A DNA stretch of 64,000 nucleotides, from positions 186,001-250,000 of the forward strand of contig JANFAH010000025.1 of assembly GCA_024663395.1 (NCBI GenBank), read 5' to 3'. Both the position numbers and the translations under genes were made by a program. The notes below the pieces were generated by a model that did no database searches, was not told the origin of the DNA, and was given only the letters and a program-made list of their open reading frames with translations. Source of the stretch: Pisolithus tinctorius (lineage: Eukaryota > Basidiomycota > Agaricomycetes > Boletales > Pisolithaceae). The first letter of the stretch is position 1. Each line of letters starts with the position of its first letter. Of the stretch, positions 23,250 through 34,849 are shown in pieces.

Positions 23250-26200
23250 ATGGACGACCGTCTTGATCTGGCTTTCTCTGTCAAAGGACTGTACAGAATC
23301 TTTGATCTTGTTAGCGAACAAGGCAGCGGCGGCCTAGGTAATGATTTTACATCTGATAACCCGCTCCAGTACTTATACATACTTTCCTCAGTCGACAAGA
23401 TTGTTATCTCTCAATATTCACTGAAGGCTTTCATCAATATCGTTTGTCCTGGCGCGTATGTATCCATGACGAAGGTTGATTTCAAAGCGTTGGATCAGTA
23501 TATCGTGAAACCCGTGGGTGTGTATGGAAGCAAAGAAGAGATTGTCCGATTCCTTTCAGAGCTTCGGGTCGTTGACGCCTCCTTGTATGTTGCTTGCCCG
23601 ATGCCGATTATCGACCGTTCTTGACGCTTCTTCCTTTATTAGGGCTGCACAACTACTTGCAGACCCGAGTACTGCTGGACCAACGCAGCCCACTCTTCGA
23701 TCAGGTCTCTACTTTCTTCGACCAAAGGAACAGTATGCTCAATTGGAACAAATCTTCGTCATATACTGGCCTCAGGAAAACACGTGGGATGACTGTGCAC
23801 CCTCCCAAGTCCGCCAAAATCGTGTGATCTTCATGAGGTTTGTTCACATTGCATAAAATTTTCTTTGTTTGTATGCTTATGATTCACAGATACCTTACAA
23901 AGATGTGTGACCAGGTCATTGCGTTGATTTCTTCCGCGCACGCGCGGACTATTGTCTGGAATGACGGGGATGAGGATAATGCGGGAGATAGAATCATTAA
24001 CTGTGTTGTGGACAGAACGACTGTGGAAGAATCTGTGCAAGTACGAGAAGGCTTTAAGGTATTCGTTGTTATGCAACTCCTCATTCCGAGACTCATCAGG
24101 CCTGTCGCGAAGGTTGCATCTGAGCACATTACGTATGCAGACTCAGCATTAGAGGGATCCGTGGAGCAAGGCCCAACGAAACCATTTTTGCTCTTTGGGG
24201 AGACTGCTCAAGGTTTTATGACTATACAGCACCGGCCTGCTAAACACGTATGCGATGTCCTCAAGGCGCGGTCCTTTACAACTCTGCAACTAGAAAGTTA
24301 CCTGTAAGTGTCTGTTCAACTGTGCAAAAATATGGCCTTGACGGCATCAATCGACTTTTAGCATGTCTGATCGTCTTTGCCTCGATGAATCCTTGGATGA
24401 TCGAGCACTGGATATACTAATCCGCAGTGGCTTGGAAAAGCGTTTTCCTTCCGAGTGTGCCACCTGGGCACACGGGTTCAGCGCCGTTGACGCCGAATGC
24501 AAGAGAATGAGAACGGAAGAATTGGCAAAAATGAGGGCTACTCTTGACAAAGAAGAAGAAAGCCTAACTTCAGCAACCCACGAGGCCGTCGTGAATATAG
24601 TTTTGAACTTGTATCCGTATGTCATTTGAATCTCGGCTGATTTCATTCACTCATCACTGGTTTAATGTAGTTTTCTCGAACGAGAATCATTCCCCTATTC
24701 CGGAATGGGTCAAACAACCACGTCAAGTGAGGTTCACTACCCGCAAACACGAAAAGTATTCTTACACCATATCTCGCAGTGCCTTTTCAGGAGATCGTTT
24801 CGACTTATCCCGGAATGAATGCAAGTAAAAGTCAGCACGATGTGATTGGGAAAGCTGGTACGAAAGATGGATTTACAGCAGCCTGTACCAACCAGCCCTC
24901 TGATAACCGTTCTGCGTCAGTCATCTCCAATCTAAGAGAAGACAAGGTTCCCCTCGTAGAACGTGCCGTTAGCTACGTTGCCTCAGTCTTCTCTAATCCA
25001 AGAGAAGATAAAATTGCCTTTATGGATCGTGTTCTTAGGGAAGCTCTTAGCAAAGCGAACGACAGCTCGGATAGTCGCTTCTTAAAGGAAATTGTCAATG
25101 CAGAAGTGATCCAAGATGATCCGGAATTGATACGCCTGGTCCAAGAAGCAAACATGAAGTTGCAGCTGTCCTTAGCCACTACGATTTCCCGTGTTGTGAA
25201 GACACTCGTTACATTTGTCAGGCACACCCGGGAGGAGATAATGATGCAAAGAATCAAAGCCGCTGCTGAAAGCCGAGAGGAACAAGAGAAGCGCAAGCTT
25301 AGATTACAGTTGATCCGTCATGTCAACGATGTGACGCGCCAAACCCGGCAGCAGTAAGTTCTGAGGCTTTCTAGTATCTATCTGGATGACCGTCCATCAG
25401 ACACACCCTCTTCATTGAATCGGTCGAGCGGGATAAATCGGTCAAACGGGGTAAATCGGTCAAGCGGGGTAAATCGTGCTACAGCAAAAACTCGTCACAA
25501 TACGAAGTCACGGGTGTTCGAGAGACCCGAAAGGAACCCATGACATGTTTTACAGTTCATATTATGAGCCTAACGGAACAAGACAAACACGGCTTACAGC
25601 TGGACGCATCCATCATTCCTTCTCCTCACTTTGGCTTCAAGTATGAATTTAGGTTAGCCCAGGGTTATACCGTTTCGTACGCGTCATTCCGTTCTTTCAA
25701 AGTGCTGTAAGATTTACCCATCGCAAGCCGTGCGCAGTTACTCGAGGGAGAGAAGCTACTGCTGATTGTCACAGACCGTATTGGCAATTTGACGGTTTAT
25801 CTCGATCACCTAACCGCTATCGATGCAGCGATTACACGAGGGCGCGGAAAGATTTTGAACCGCGAGAAGATCGGACAAGATTTCGTCCTTGCGTTCGATG
25901 AGTCCAAGCGGATGTTGAGCGTCGTCTCTTCCGACAAGGTGCGGAGGCTGTGGATTTGGGGTTTGACAGTATGTCTCACGCGCGATCATTGACCTGTAGT
26001 TATTCCTGCACATCTTCGTGCACGACGACACGCGAGGTTTCCAAGCCTTAGGAAGTTCTATCAGCCTGAACACATGGTACAATGAAGGGACATCCATCCG
26101 TCATGCGTGCTTTGTCAGTGGCAGTGAAGAGTTCCTGCTCGTTGATTCTCAGGCCCAGGCTAGGATATACTCCCTAGTTACGATGCAGTTTCGGTAAGTT

Positions 26201-29200
26201 GAATATGGTACTCTGCGAACCGGCGCTCATTAATCTGACAGACCTGCGACACTGGACCTCCACCACATCCCGTCGAGCATACATTCCGCTCCAGACGGGT
26301 CGTGTGTACTGGTTTCTCATGAGCATGGAACTGGCCACACGTTGACTGCGTATCACTGGGATTTCTTTGGATCGACAGAGGGCATCGAGCTTAACGTGCC
26401 CAGCCTGCCAGTTGGCGAGCCGTTCGTGGTCACATCACTAGTCTCCAAGTCCGTCGTTCACCTTTTGTGGCTTGACTTTTCTGCTCGGCGATGTCAATCT
26501 TATGCGTTGGACATTACCCGTCGAGTTACCGAGTTCATGTTCCGAGAGAAGATTGGTCGCAACGGGTCTAAGCGGGCGGAAAATACGACAGTGCACAATT
26601 GCCTGGTAGGCTGTCACTCGGAAGTCTGGATTCGTTTCCCAGTCCTCGCTGCGGTGCAACGGGAGACTATTTCCTCTGCCAGTCTTCGGAGCCAGAGAAG
26701 TCTGGTCTTCGTTACCGACCGTGACTTGCACATGTTTGCGCAGCATTTCTCTGATATGATCTACACTTTCAGGCGCACAAGTAAGAAGCCTACTGGTGAT
26801 GTCCTCAAATCTATCAAGGTGTCTGCTGTCGCGTTTCCTGTCTTTGTACAGGAGCTATGCAAGACCGTGCCGTGGAACGTTTCGCAACACAGGGCAGGCG
26901 AATGGATCAGCAATTGCTTGTGTTTGATCCCCATTCACATTGCATTGACGCAAGAAAATTGTTTTATCCCGCTCAAAGATGGCGTATATTCCACTGAGTT
27001 AGAAAGATCACTTTCGGGTGCCGAGGTGAACCGCATTGTAGACAGTATTTCCTTCGGGTGGTACGAGTCGCTCTTTCAGTCCTACATGGCAACCAAGGTA
27101 ATCCTTATTCGATGTTCCTGGGTCTTGCTTACGACCCGACAGCCCGTTCGAGTGGTGTCATCCATGGGAGAACAATCTATTGGGAAGAGTTATGCTCTCA
27201 ATCATTTCGTGGACACGTCTTTTGTGGGATCAGCGATGCGTACAACTGAAGGTGTCTGGATGTCTGTCACGCCAACAGAGAAGGAGCTCATTGTAGCTCT
27301 AAATTTCGAGGGTTTGTCAACCGACGTTCATTCGTTGTATTTTCTCAGTACCCACCCTTTTTCAGGCGTTCACTGCATCGAACGGTCGGCTCAAGAAGAC
27401 GCACTACTCGTCCTTTTTAACACTGCAATCTCCAATCTGGTAAGCTTATCCCTACAGCAAAGAGCAAATAGTCGAGAATGATATGCCTCTAGGTCCTTTT
27501 CCGCAATAACTTCGCTCTCAGCCGTGATATCGCAGGGTTATTCCAGTCCTTCCAGTCTAGTGCTATTGTTCTAGACCCTGCAGTAAATCCGTCACTATTC
27601 CAATCGACTCTGGTCATTATTATCAAGGTATGAGTATGGTGCGCTTGCGACACTTAGACTTTGATATCTGATGATCAGTTTTAGGATGTTGCTGACGCGG
27701 ATAGGTCGGAAATAGCTAGAGAGTTGGTTCATGTTGTTTATGGTGATTCCCTCAACTAACAAGCCACGAGATTCACTCTGAAGTTCCAACGAATTGTGCA
27801 AGACGAGCAGGAGACGAACTTCATCACTCGACTTCATGCAGGAAAACTGGCGATCATTCCTTGGTGCGCATTGCGAGTGGGCTCATAGGGGGTGCAGTCT
27901 AATTCCTTACAGGCCTGTCATCGAATCTGAGGAGTTCTACGAACTATTTCCAACATTAAAGCGGCGCTTGGATCAGCAAGTCGTAACGCACCATGCCGCG
28001 GGTGAATTCCTCCACAGGGTGAAAACGTTGATGGCGAAGCTCAAGGTTCGTATTACTATTTGCAGCATGACTGCTTCTATTCAATTCTGCATCAGGCCAA
28101 TGATTGGGGGCCGATATCGCGTGCGTTGTTGTTTGTCCCAGTGACTTAGCACCACTCACTTTCTTTTAGAGACGATGGCATCTCATCGAGCTCAACTCTT
28201 GTCGTCGTTGCTTCCAAACGCGTTGTCTTTTGGCTTCCAGGAGGTCCATCCTGAACGAGAGCCACTGAAGGTAGCGTCCATCCGCCTCTGCCTCGATAGA
28301 TCTAACCGTCCTTAGAACCATGACACTAACATGCCTGTGGAGATGCCTGACACTGAATCACACCTATTCCTTACAGTTGGAATAGCTCCGCAGTCAGAGA
28401 TTCGTGAAAAAGCACTGTCGAGTCTTCAGAGTTCCTGGGAACGTTATTACGACCGTCAACACAAACCTGATTCAGAGTGGGTGGAGACCCTCTCCCAATA
28501 CCTCGAGGGAATCGTTAAGATACGAATCGATCATGTGCAAGAATGGCTTTCGCAGAATTTGGCGCGTTTCCAGACGGGCCACTCAAGCATCGAGGAACTT
28601 CGACGGAAATTTGACGGTGCCACTATCGATCTGAAGAGCAATGTACAGCTTTGCAAGTTGCGATGCGCGAACTGTCAATTGTCGTGCATTCAGAGTCGCC
28701 TCCACGACGGCCCTCATTCTTGTCGAACCAATCACCTCTGCATTCGTCAGTGTGATTTTTGTCGAGAAGCCAGTGGCGAACTCCGGGAGTGTGGCATGGT
28801 CGCTGGACATGCAGGAAATCATATGTAAGCATTGCCTTTTAGCTAATTGTCACAGTTACGATATTCAGTACGTACACAGATGTGTCGTCGCTGCTCACAT
28901 GTGTGGCGAACCTTGCAAGCTTGAAGGCAGGTCCGGATGCCTTCACGAATGTATTAAAGTGGGGTGTTCTGGTCATGCTACTGTAGCTCGCAGCTCAGAT
29001 ATCGTAGGTTATTGATCACAGTGATGAACATCTCTGCTCCGCCACAGTGCATGCTTGCGGAAAGGCGAGTCCCTTGCTTTGGTGGTATGAACATGTATTA
29101 ATTTCTCTTGCAACAGCCGTGTGGTTTATCGGGTCTTAAACTTGCTGACGGATCGGATTATTCGTGCCCTGGTTTCTGCCGAATCCCAAGGTGAGTCCAT

Positions 29201-30631
29201 CCAGGATCCCTGGATTCCGAAAGCTGAGAGACCATCAGTGATATCGATCATTTTCGTCATGAATGTGAAGATCGTCTCTGCCCGGTCACCTGTCAGCTCT
29301 GCAAGCGGCGATGTTCTGATCAAGATCATATGCATGGTTTAGAAGATGGGGTGGTTCACCTTTGCGGGTGGGTTGACAGTTACATCTTTCAATGATTGGC
29401 ACAGGGCTGACGCAGCCCCATCGTCGAACAGACAAGAGCATTTCTGCACGGCTACGTGTTCTGCGCAGGGCATATGTGAGATCGAAACGGCACCGCATTC
29501 GATCGAAGCAACTTTCACGGGAAGGCACGAAATTTTCCGATACACGAAGGTAGGTGACTCAACACGTGGAGCTGACACTTTGCTAATACGCCCACAACCT
29601 ACCTATGCCAGTACTCGCAAGGTCAGTTGCGTAGTGGTGCCGACATACACTCAATTCACGTGGTGCAGTGGCAAAGCGACTGAAGTGTGTCAAACCAGTT
29701 CCACCTGGTACAACGAAACACGAGGGTTCTCATATTCACAATCTCGATAAGAAAACTATTCACTTTTGTGAAGCCAGGCAAGTCGTGACGCTCGTCCTAC
29801 GGCTCCTATTTCCAGTCATTCAAACCGGTTCAATTTGGCAGGTGCGGAAATTGCGGGTATTTCTGTACATTACCGCTTGGTACGACCAGTTTACATTTAC
29901 ATTCTGTGACACGTCCTGATAGGCGGTGTTTAGGCCACCCTCAACAAGAGCATGATACATGCCACGGTTCTATGACCCGCACACCATGGACTGTGGATGG
30001 ACCCGATGATGCAGCAGCGCTCGAAACCGAAGGTAGAAGGTTCTCTACCAACAACGAGGGAGTTCCAACGATGTGCAACCTTGTGTGCCGGACAATGGGT
30101 GGTCACGCACATATTGACTACTGCCGCTCTGACGAGGAAGCAGCTTGCATGGGCAATGACGAGGTTCAGCACATCATGAAGCGCCTGCGACCTAACCCTG
30201 ACCGCCCAAAGGACTATGTTACTCATAACTTACTCTGGAAAAGGACTGGTGAGTACGCATGTTGGAAACGCATTCCATGTGTTGATGCAATGCTTTCAAG
30301 GTTTCAAAGACCCGTACTCGAAAGAAGAGCAAGCAGTATTTGCAAAATGGTAGGTTGCTCAGGTAGTTGAGTAGCACCAAATGCTGATTTTCTGCAGTGA
30401 TGCTATATGCAGTGGTAAGCTAAGTAGCTTTGATCTTATACGATCACTCTGATGACACAGGAAACAGGCCCAGAACACGCCGGTGATGCTGGAAGTCTTG
30501 CCCAACCTTCCTATTGCACATTGCCGATGTTCCACACACCAGCAGATACGAATGCTGGTGCTCCGGCGGTGGGATACATGTCCAACGATGGGCATCATTT
30601 TGCTTGTCGTAATCCTGTCGTTACGCAGTAA
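23250..30631 (+). CDS. VLIG/GBP-like giant GTPase with cysteine-rich C-terminal part; possibly decaying
   Basis: A very long gene with about 27 short introns, roughly 1,900 residues. It resembles the fungal relatives of interferon-inducible very large GTPases; a role in defence is only inferred from animal members. Order: an N-terminal conserved region (MDDRLDLAFSVKGLYRIFDL), a helical stretch (about 24363-25357), a beta-propeller-like middle (26000-26800), then the G domain: P-loop GEQSIGKS (about 27166), MRTTEGVWMS, NFEG, and FRNNFALSRDIAGLFQSF. Next come a helical segment and a C/H-rich region (CKLRCANCQLSC, VHMCGEPC-type repeats, about 28640-30000), then HGSMTRTPWTVDGP. Two introns seem to use GC donors (about 29065 and 29780) and one exon is 10 nt (29612-29621). 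Odd points: in-frame TAA at 25708-25710 (removable only by a ~36-nt intron), G3 Asp replaced by Asn (27302-27304), and a stop at 30629. I recall relatives continuing there into a von Willebrand A-like domain. Confidence 0.75.
25421..25474 (+). repeat. Three 18-bp coding repeats
   Basis: Units at 25421-25438, 25439-25456 and 25457-25474 differ by one to three bases. In frame they encode a repeated basic hexapeptide of the type S-V-K-R-G-K in the GTPase gene. This is probably slippage and makes a short positively charged patch. Confidence 0.85.
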
Positions 30632-32496
30632 GCATTTCACGTGTAGATATCTACGTAGCTCCATGGGGCCCCTTGAATGATTGAACACGGGTGAGCTGCA
30701 TTCAAATCCTCCCGGCTTCCGTATCCATTTTGGCAAAGAATGTACGCACGATGCAGAGCATGCCAGTATCTTTGTTCCGACAGCGAGCTGTAAATGCAGC
30801 CTAGCGCAATACGGGTGCTAGTCACGCATCGCGCCGACTAACCACCGCATTTGCCACCATGCATGAGTCGAGCCTCGTATGTATACGATCATCCCTTCCG
30901 AATGCGACTCGGATGCGATAGGTTCTAAGCGCTGCGATTCTCTCGGGCTGTTCTCCAATCCAGGAGCACGATACTTGGCGTTAGTCGAGTAAGTAACGCA
31001 GTGAGTGTTCACAGTAGAAGCGATATACTCGCAGTGCGAAAGACCGTCATGTAATTCCTGCTATCTGCCCACTCTTGTCACATACATGCCTCAGCAGCCT
31101 GCGTACCATGTTCCATGCACCTTGGACCATTCGGCGGATTGGTAAATTGATTGATGGGTGGGGCATACATGGACGGCCAACCTGTGCGACATTTCCGTTG
31201 AGTGCACACTAGCGAAATCTGTGGCCTCTCGGCAGGTTTCTTGAGGTGAGGTTTTCCTTTGCGCTGCAACGGCGGACCATTTGTCTTCACCTTCAGCACA
31301 CGCGCGAAGTCTAGGCCGAGAATTGGAATCTCCATGGCTCAGGCTACCTGAGAATGAGACGTACGTATCGAGGGTGGAGTCCAACCGACATATGTATTCT
31401 TCAAAGTTACGTGCGTCAACTAGCCGCAGCATTACGTATGGCTTATGTTCGATCATAGTTGCCATGCTCTGCGAACCACCCCACGACAGACTGGCTGATA
31501 CCTGTAAGTTGCCGGAAGGTAGAGGCGTGCACGACTGGTTGGTGATGGGCCGTTGATTTCGATGGGGGTATGTACAGTCCCTCCTCTTCGTTGATCTCCG
31601 TATTGCTATTCGTGAAATTGTGAGAGTGGTATTACTCGTCACTTCGCAAGACTGATTCTGATTTAGCTCTTGACTCATGCCACACTGCGCGATTGCGCTT
31701 CCCAACTGGACTCCACCCCATGGGAGATGTGAATTGATTGACATGCGCATTCTGGTATGTGTGTGATTGGGTCTGGTTATTCGTTCTCGTCCTTGGAACT
31801 TTTTGTATATCTGCTCATTGTATGCTCTTGCAGTGGTGAAGCACTTCATGTTGTCCCTTCACAGCATTGCTCCTCCCTACGTACTATCATTTTGCGGTAT
31901 TTCCCACTGAAAGACGTCCCTGGTTGGCAGGCTCATCGATATGGACCGCCACCGCCTAAACACTGTGCTAGTCGAACTTGGCGACTCGCTATGCACAAAT
32001 CACGGTATCGACACAGTACAGCAGTCTTTGACGACAACTTCCTTCACTCTTTCACTGATCGAACTTTAAAGCGGGAGGTGTCCGTGACAGGGAAGAATCT
32101 ATAACTATGTACATCGTGCTCACTCAGCACGAGGAAGGTTTCGCAACTCCTGGCGATGCAATACCGTCATCAGACCATATCCCGACAACGATGAATTAAC
32201 GTACGTGCTGCATGTTGCATCCAACTTGCTGCGCCACCTGTGGGGTGCCATAAATGTGCACATGGGCCGTTGTGCTGGAGCGTTAATTAATTAGGCTCAA
32301 TAAGGATTTGGTTCTAAGTGTTGTCACATGGATGATGTTCGGTCCAAGTCAGCCATTGAACTTGCGTGATCACTGGGAACACCACGAGAATATCTGGGCT
32401 AAAACAATCTCCGAACCTTGTTGCACGGAGACTTATAGAAGTATCATAAGGTTTGAATATGTGAAATATACTTGCAGTTGTCTTTCAGTATCAAAT
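30632..32496. other. Intergenic; left end of the glutathione transferase segmental array
   Basis: No gene. From about 31030 the sequence matches stretches near 35525 and 39700: GTGCGAAAGACCG at 31037 and 35530, ATGTTCCATGCAC/ATGTTCTATGCAC at about 31108 and 35594, GGCATGCGCAC-type strings at about 31740, 36096 and 40291, and TTAATTAGGCTC-type strings at about 32285, 36625 and 40834. It is the upstream flank of the first dead copy. A long minus-strand open frame (31091-31849) has no recognisable features. Confidence 0.6.
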
Positions 32497-33140
32497 ATGG
32501 CGCCCATTGGAAGGCTCTACGGCGACGTTCGCCAGTTTCGAACGAAAGTTATAGGTTTCCAACTAGGTGCGTTATTCAAGTGGTGTCGCACTGGATCTAT
32601 TTCGATGGAATAAATTCTGAATGCAGTGACCATCTCAGGTCTCGAGTTCGAACAATCACCAATCGAGTTCGGTGTCACAAACGAGTCACCTGAACTCACC
32701 CAGAAGTTTCCTCTGGCAGGATCCACGGCTTTGAAGATAACAAAGGCTTCGAGCTAACCAAGGATGGTGATCGCTCACTACGGCTAATCAACCTTTCATC
32801 TGAGATTTCCCTGGCCTCCTGACTGCTAGATCCCCATGACTTTCCCAGTCATAGCAACGTAAATATTGCCAGGAGAGTGCCAAATTTTCCCATAAGTTTC
32901 TAGAAAACTGCTTTCACGTCTTTCCGCATTTCTTGAAACTACACCTTAACACTTGCAGATACCGTTCTCGTGCTGTCCTTGCAGCCCGCAGGCCAAACGC
33001 TATGCGGCATTAAGGAGCGTGAACGGATGTATGCCTACACCTTCGCTTACTTTGCAAAAGGTAACAATGGCGAGAGTGTTAAGCATTTGTTCGGAGAGTC
33101 TCACTTCGTCCACGAGCCTCTTACAATAAAGGCCAAGTGA
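32497..33140 (+). pseudogene. Glutathione transferase, EF1B-gamma type: dead copy 1
   Basis: It begins like the intact copies (MAPIGRLYGDVRQFRTKV), but the first donor GTACGT is changed to ATAGGT. Exon 2 is recognisable (LEFEQSPIEFGVTNESPE) and then breaks. A 3' piece with KERERMYAYTFAYFAKG ... HLFGESHFVHEPL ends in a stop at about 33138. The middle exon is lost or unrecognisable. It resembles dead copy 5 (GDLCQF) more than the intact copies (GHPRQP) at the N-terminus. Confidence 0.75.
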
Positions 33141-33974
33141 TTGCAGAATGGCACCGCCAACGGAAGATTAGCTACATCCTATAGAGCTCGTGGATCTTTA
33201 CACGTGCAAAGCACGGTTTCCTGTCAACAAAATACGTGGAAAAGGAAGGACTCTGTAGCAGTCTATTCCGCACTATGTGATGTGCGGGGGGGGGGCCACA
33301 AATCAGTGACATTTGGAGAGCCTGAATTCACGACAGTGATACTCACTTTTGGGAGTGCTGTAATTGATAATGAGCGGACGTGTGAAAGCTTATCAAGACG
33401 GAGGGTCAAATACTGAGTCATGGAGTTGCTGAAGACGTACGTAGCTTTGAAAATTGAGGATATCTCCAGGGTCTACCTCTGGATGTTGTTGGCGGAAACA
33501 TATAAATTACCTAAGCACTCGGGAGCACTTGTGCTCAGTCAGCTTGATGGCGCGCTGGGACACCTTCCGGAAGTAAGACTGCTGTGTGCTCGGCGAGCAA
33601 GTATACTACTAGTAATGTTGTTACTCAGCATAGGATTGATCAACATACCGCGACCACTTTGTGGACGTACATGCAGGTTAACCTTCCTACAGAAAAATAC
33701 TTCGCGGCACAGCGCCGCGCGTTGATTTTAGCTCAGCGGGCACCGGAAGTTGCTGCACGACGTGGCGATGGCTGATGGGATTGCTAATCATCGTTATCAG
33801 AATAGGAATAAGCTCCGATGAGGTTAGCAGAGCTTCACTTGCGTCGTGACGTACTCACCGCACAGGAACCGAGCGCCAGGTCAGCTATTACCAATCTTGC
33901 CGAACTGACATGTATATAAAGTGTCCTCCACGAAGTGCCCTTTCTTCAACGAATCCATTCGCTACAGTTTTGTC
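33141..33974. other. Spacer between dead copy 1 and intact copy 2
   Basis: Repeat-unit spacer and the promoter of copy 2. It includes a run of nine G at about 33285 and a TATATAAAG at about 33912, matched by TATATAAAG at about 38329 upstream of copy 4. No gene seen. Confidence 0.6.
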
Positions 33975-34849
33975 ATGGCACCCATCGGAAAGCTCTACGG
34001 CCACCCTCGTCAGCCTCAGACGAAAGTTGTACGTTTCGTGTCATGTCGTTTGACCCCTTGCACGCTCCTCACCCTTGTGCTCGATGTAATAGATCCTGAG
34101 CGCTGCAGCTATCTCAGGGCTCGAGATTGATCTCCCATCATTCGAGTTCGGCGTTACGAACAAATCGCCAGAGTTCACTCAGAAATTCCCTCTCGCCAAA
34201 ATCCCTGCCTTCGAGGATAACGAGGGATTCAAGCTGATTGAGGGCACGGCCATCGCTCGTTACGGTTAGTCACTGATCATTTCGCGGACGAGTAATGATA
34301 GATAGTGATCGTGATGGTTCAATAGTGAGCTCCCTCGTTCCCGACGCCGGCCTCCTCGGTCGCGATGCAAAGGAGACCGCACAGGTAGACCAATGGGTTC
34401 ACTTTGCGGAGACGGAGATCTACCTTCCTGTAAGCAACATATACGCTGGTGTTGTCGCAAAGTACCTGCCAGGATTCAACGAAGAGGTACGCTTGGTTTC
34501 GTCTTTCTTGTGCCATGGTCCGCTGACTTGTGGTTCCTTACGACTCTCCCGATTTTAGCAACATAAACATTACAAAGAACGCGCTGAACGTTCGCTCAAG
34601 TTCCTAGAAGACTACTTGGCTTCACGTCCTTCCGGCTTGCTTGTGATCAACAGTTTAACGCTTGCGGATCTCATCCTCGCCGCCTTCGTGCAGCGCGCAG
34701 GCCAGACGGTGTGCGGAATTAAGGAGCGTGAACAGGTTTATCCCCACGTTTTCGCTCACTTCGCCAAAGTGATCAATGACGAGAGGATCAAGCATGTGTT
34801 TGGAGAGCCTGGATTCATCGACGGGCCCCTTGCCTTTAAGGCCCAGTGA
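33975..34849 (+). CDS. Glutathione transferase, EF1B-gamma type, stand-alone (intact copy 2)
   Basis: A cytosolic glutathione transferase of the class related to the N-terminal half of elongation factor 1B-gamma, without the EF1G C-terminal domain. Exons 33975-34028, 34093-34264, 34326-34486 and 34559-34849 give 225 residues in frame. The thioredoxin-fold half has MAPIGKLYGHPRQPQ, FPLAKIPAFED (cis-Pro turn) and EGTAIARYV (contact to the gamma-glutamyl group). The helical half has TAQVDQWVHFAETEI, LKFLEDYLASRPSGLLV, SLTLADLILAAFVQRAG and GEPGFIDGPLAFKAQ. A TATATAAAG box lies at about 33912. It pairs with copy 4 (38390-39256), the other intact gene; the identical exon lengths show recent duplication. 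Likely stress or detoxification; the substrate is unknown. Confidence 0.88.

Noticed and set aside
31091..31849. 252-codon minus-strand open frame
   Set aside because: Lies in array spacer; equivalent positions in the other units are not open, and composition is not protein-like.
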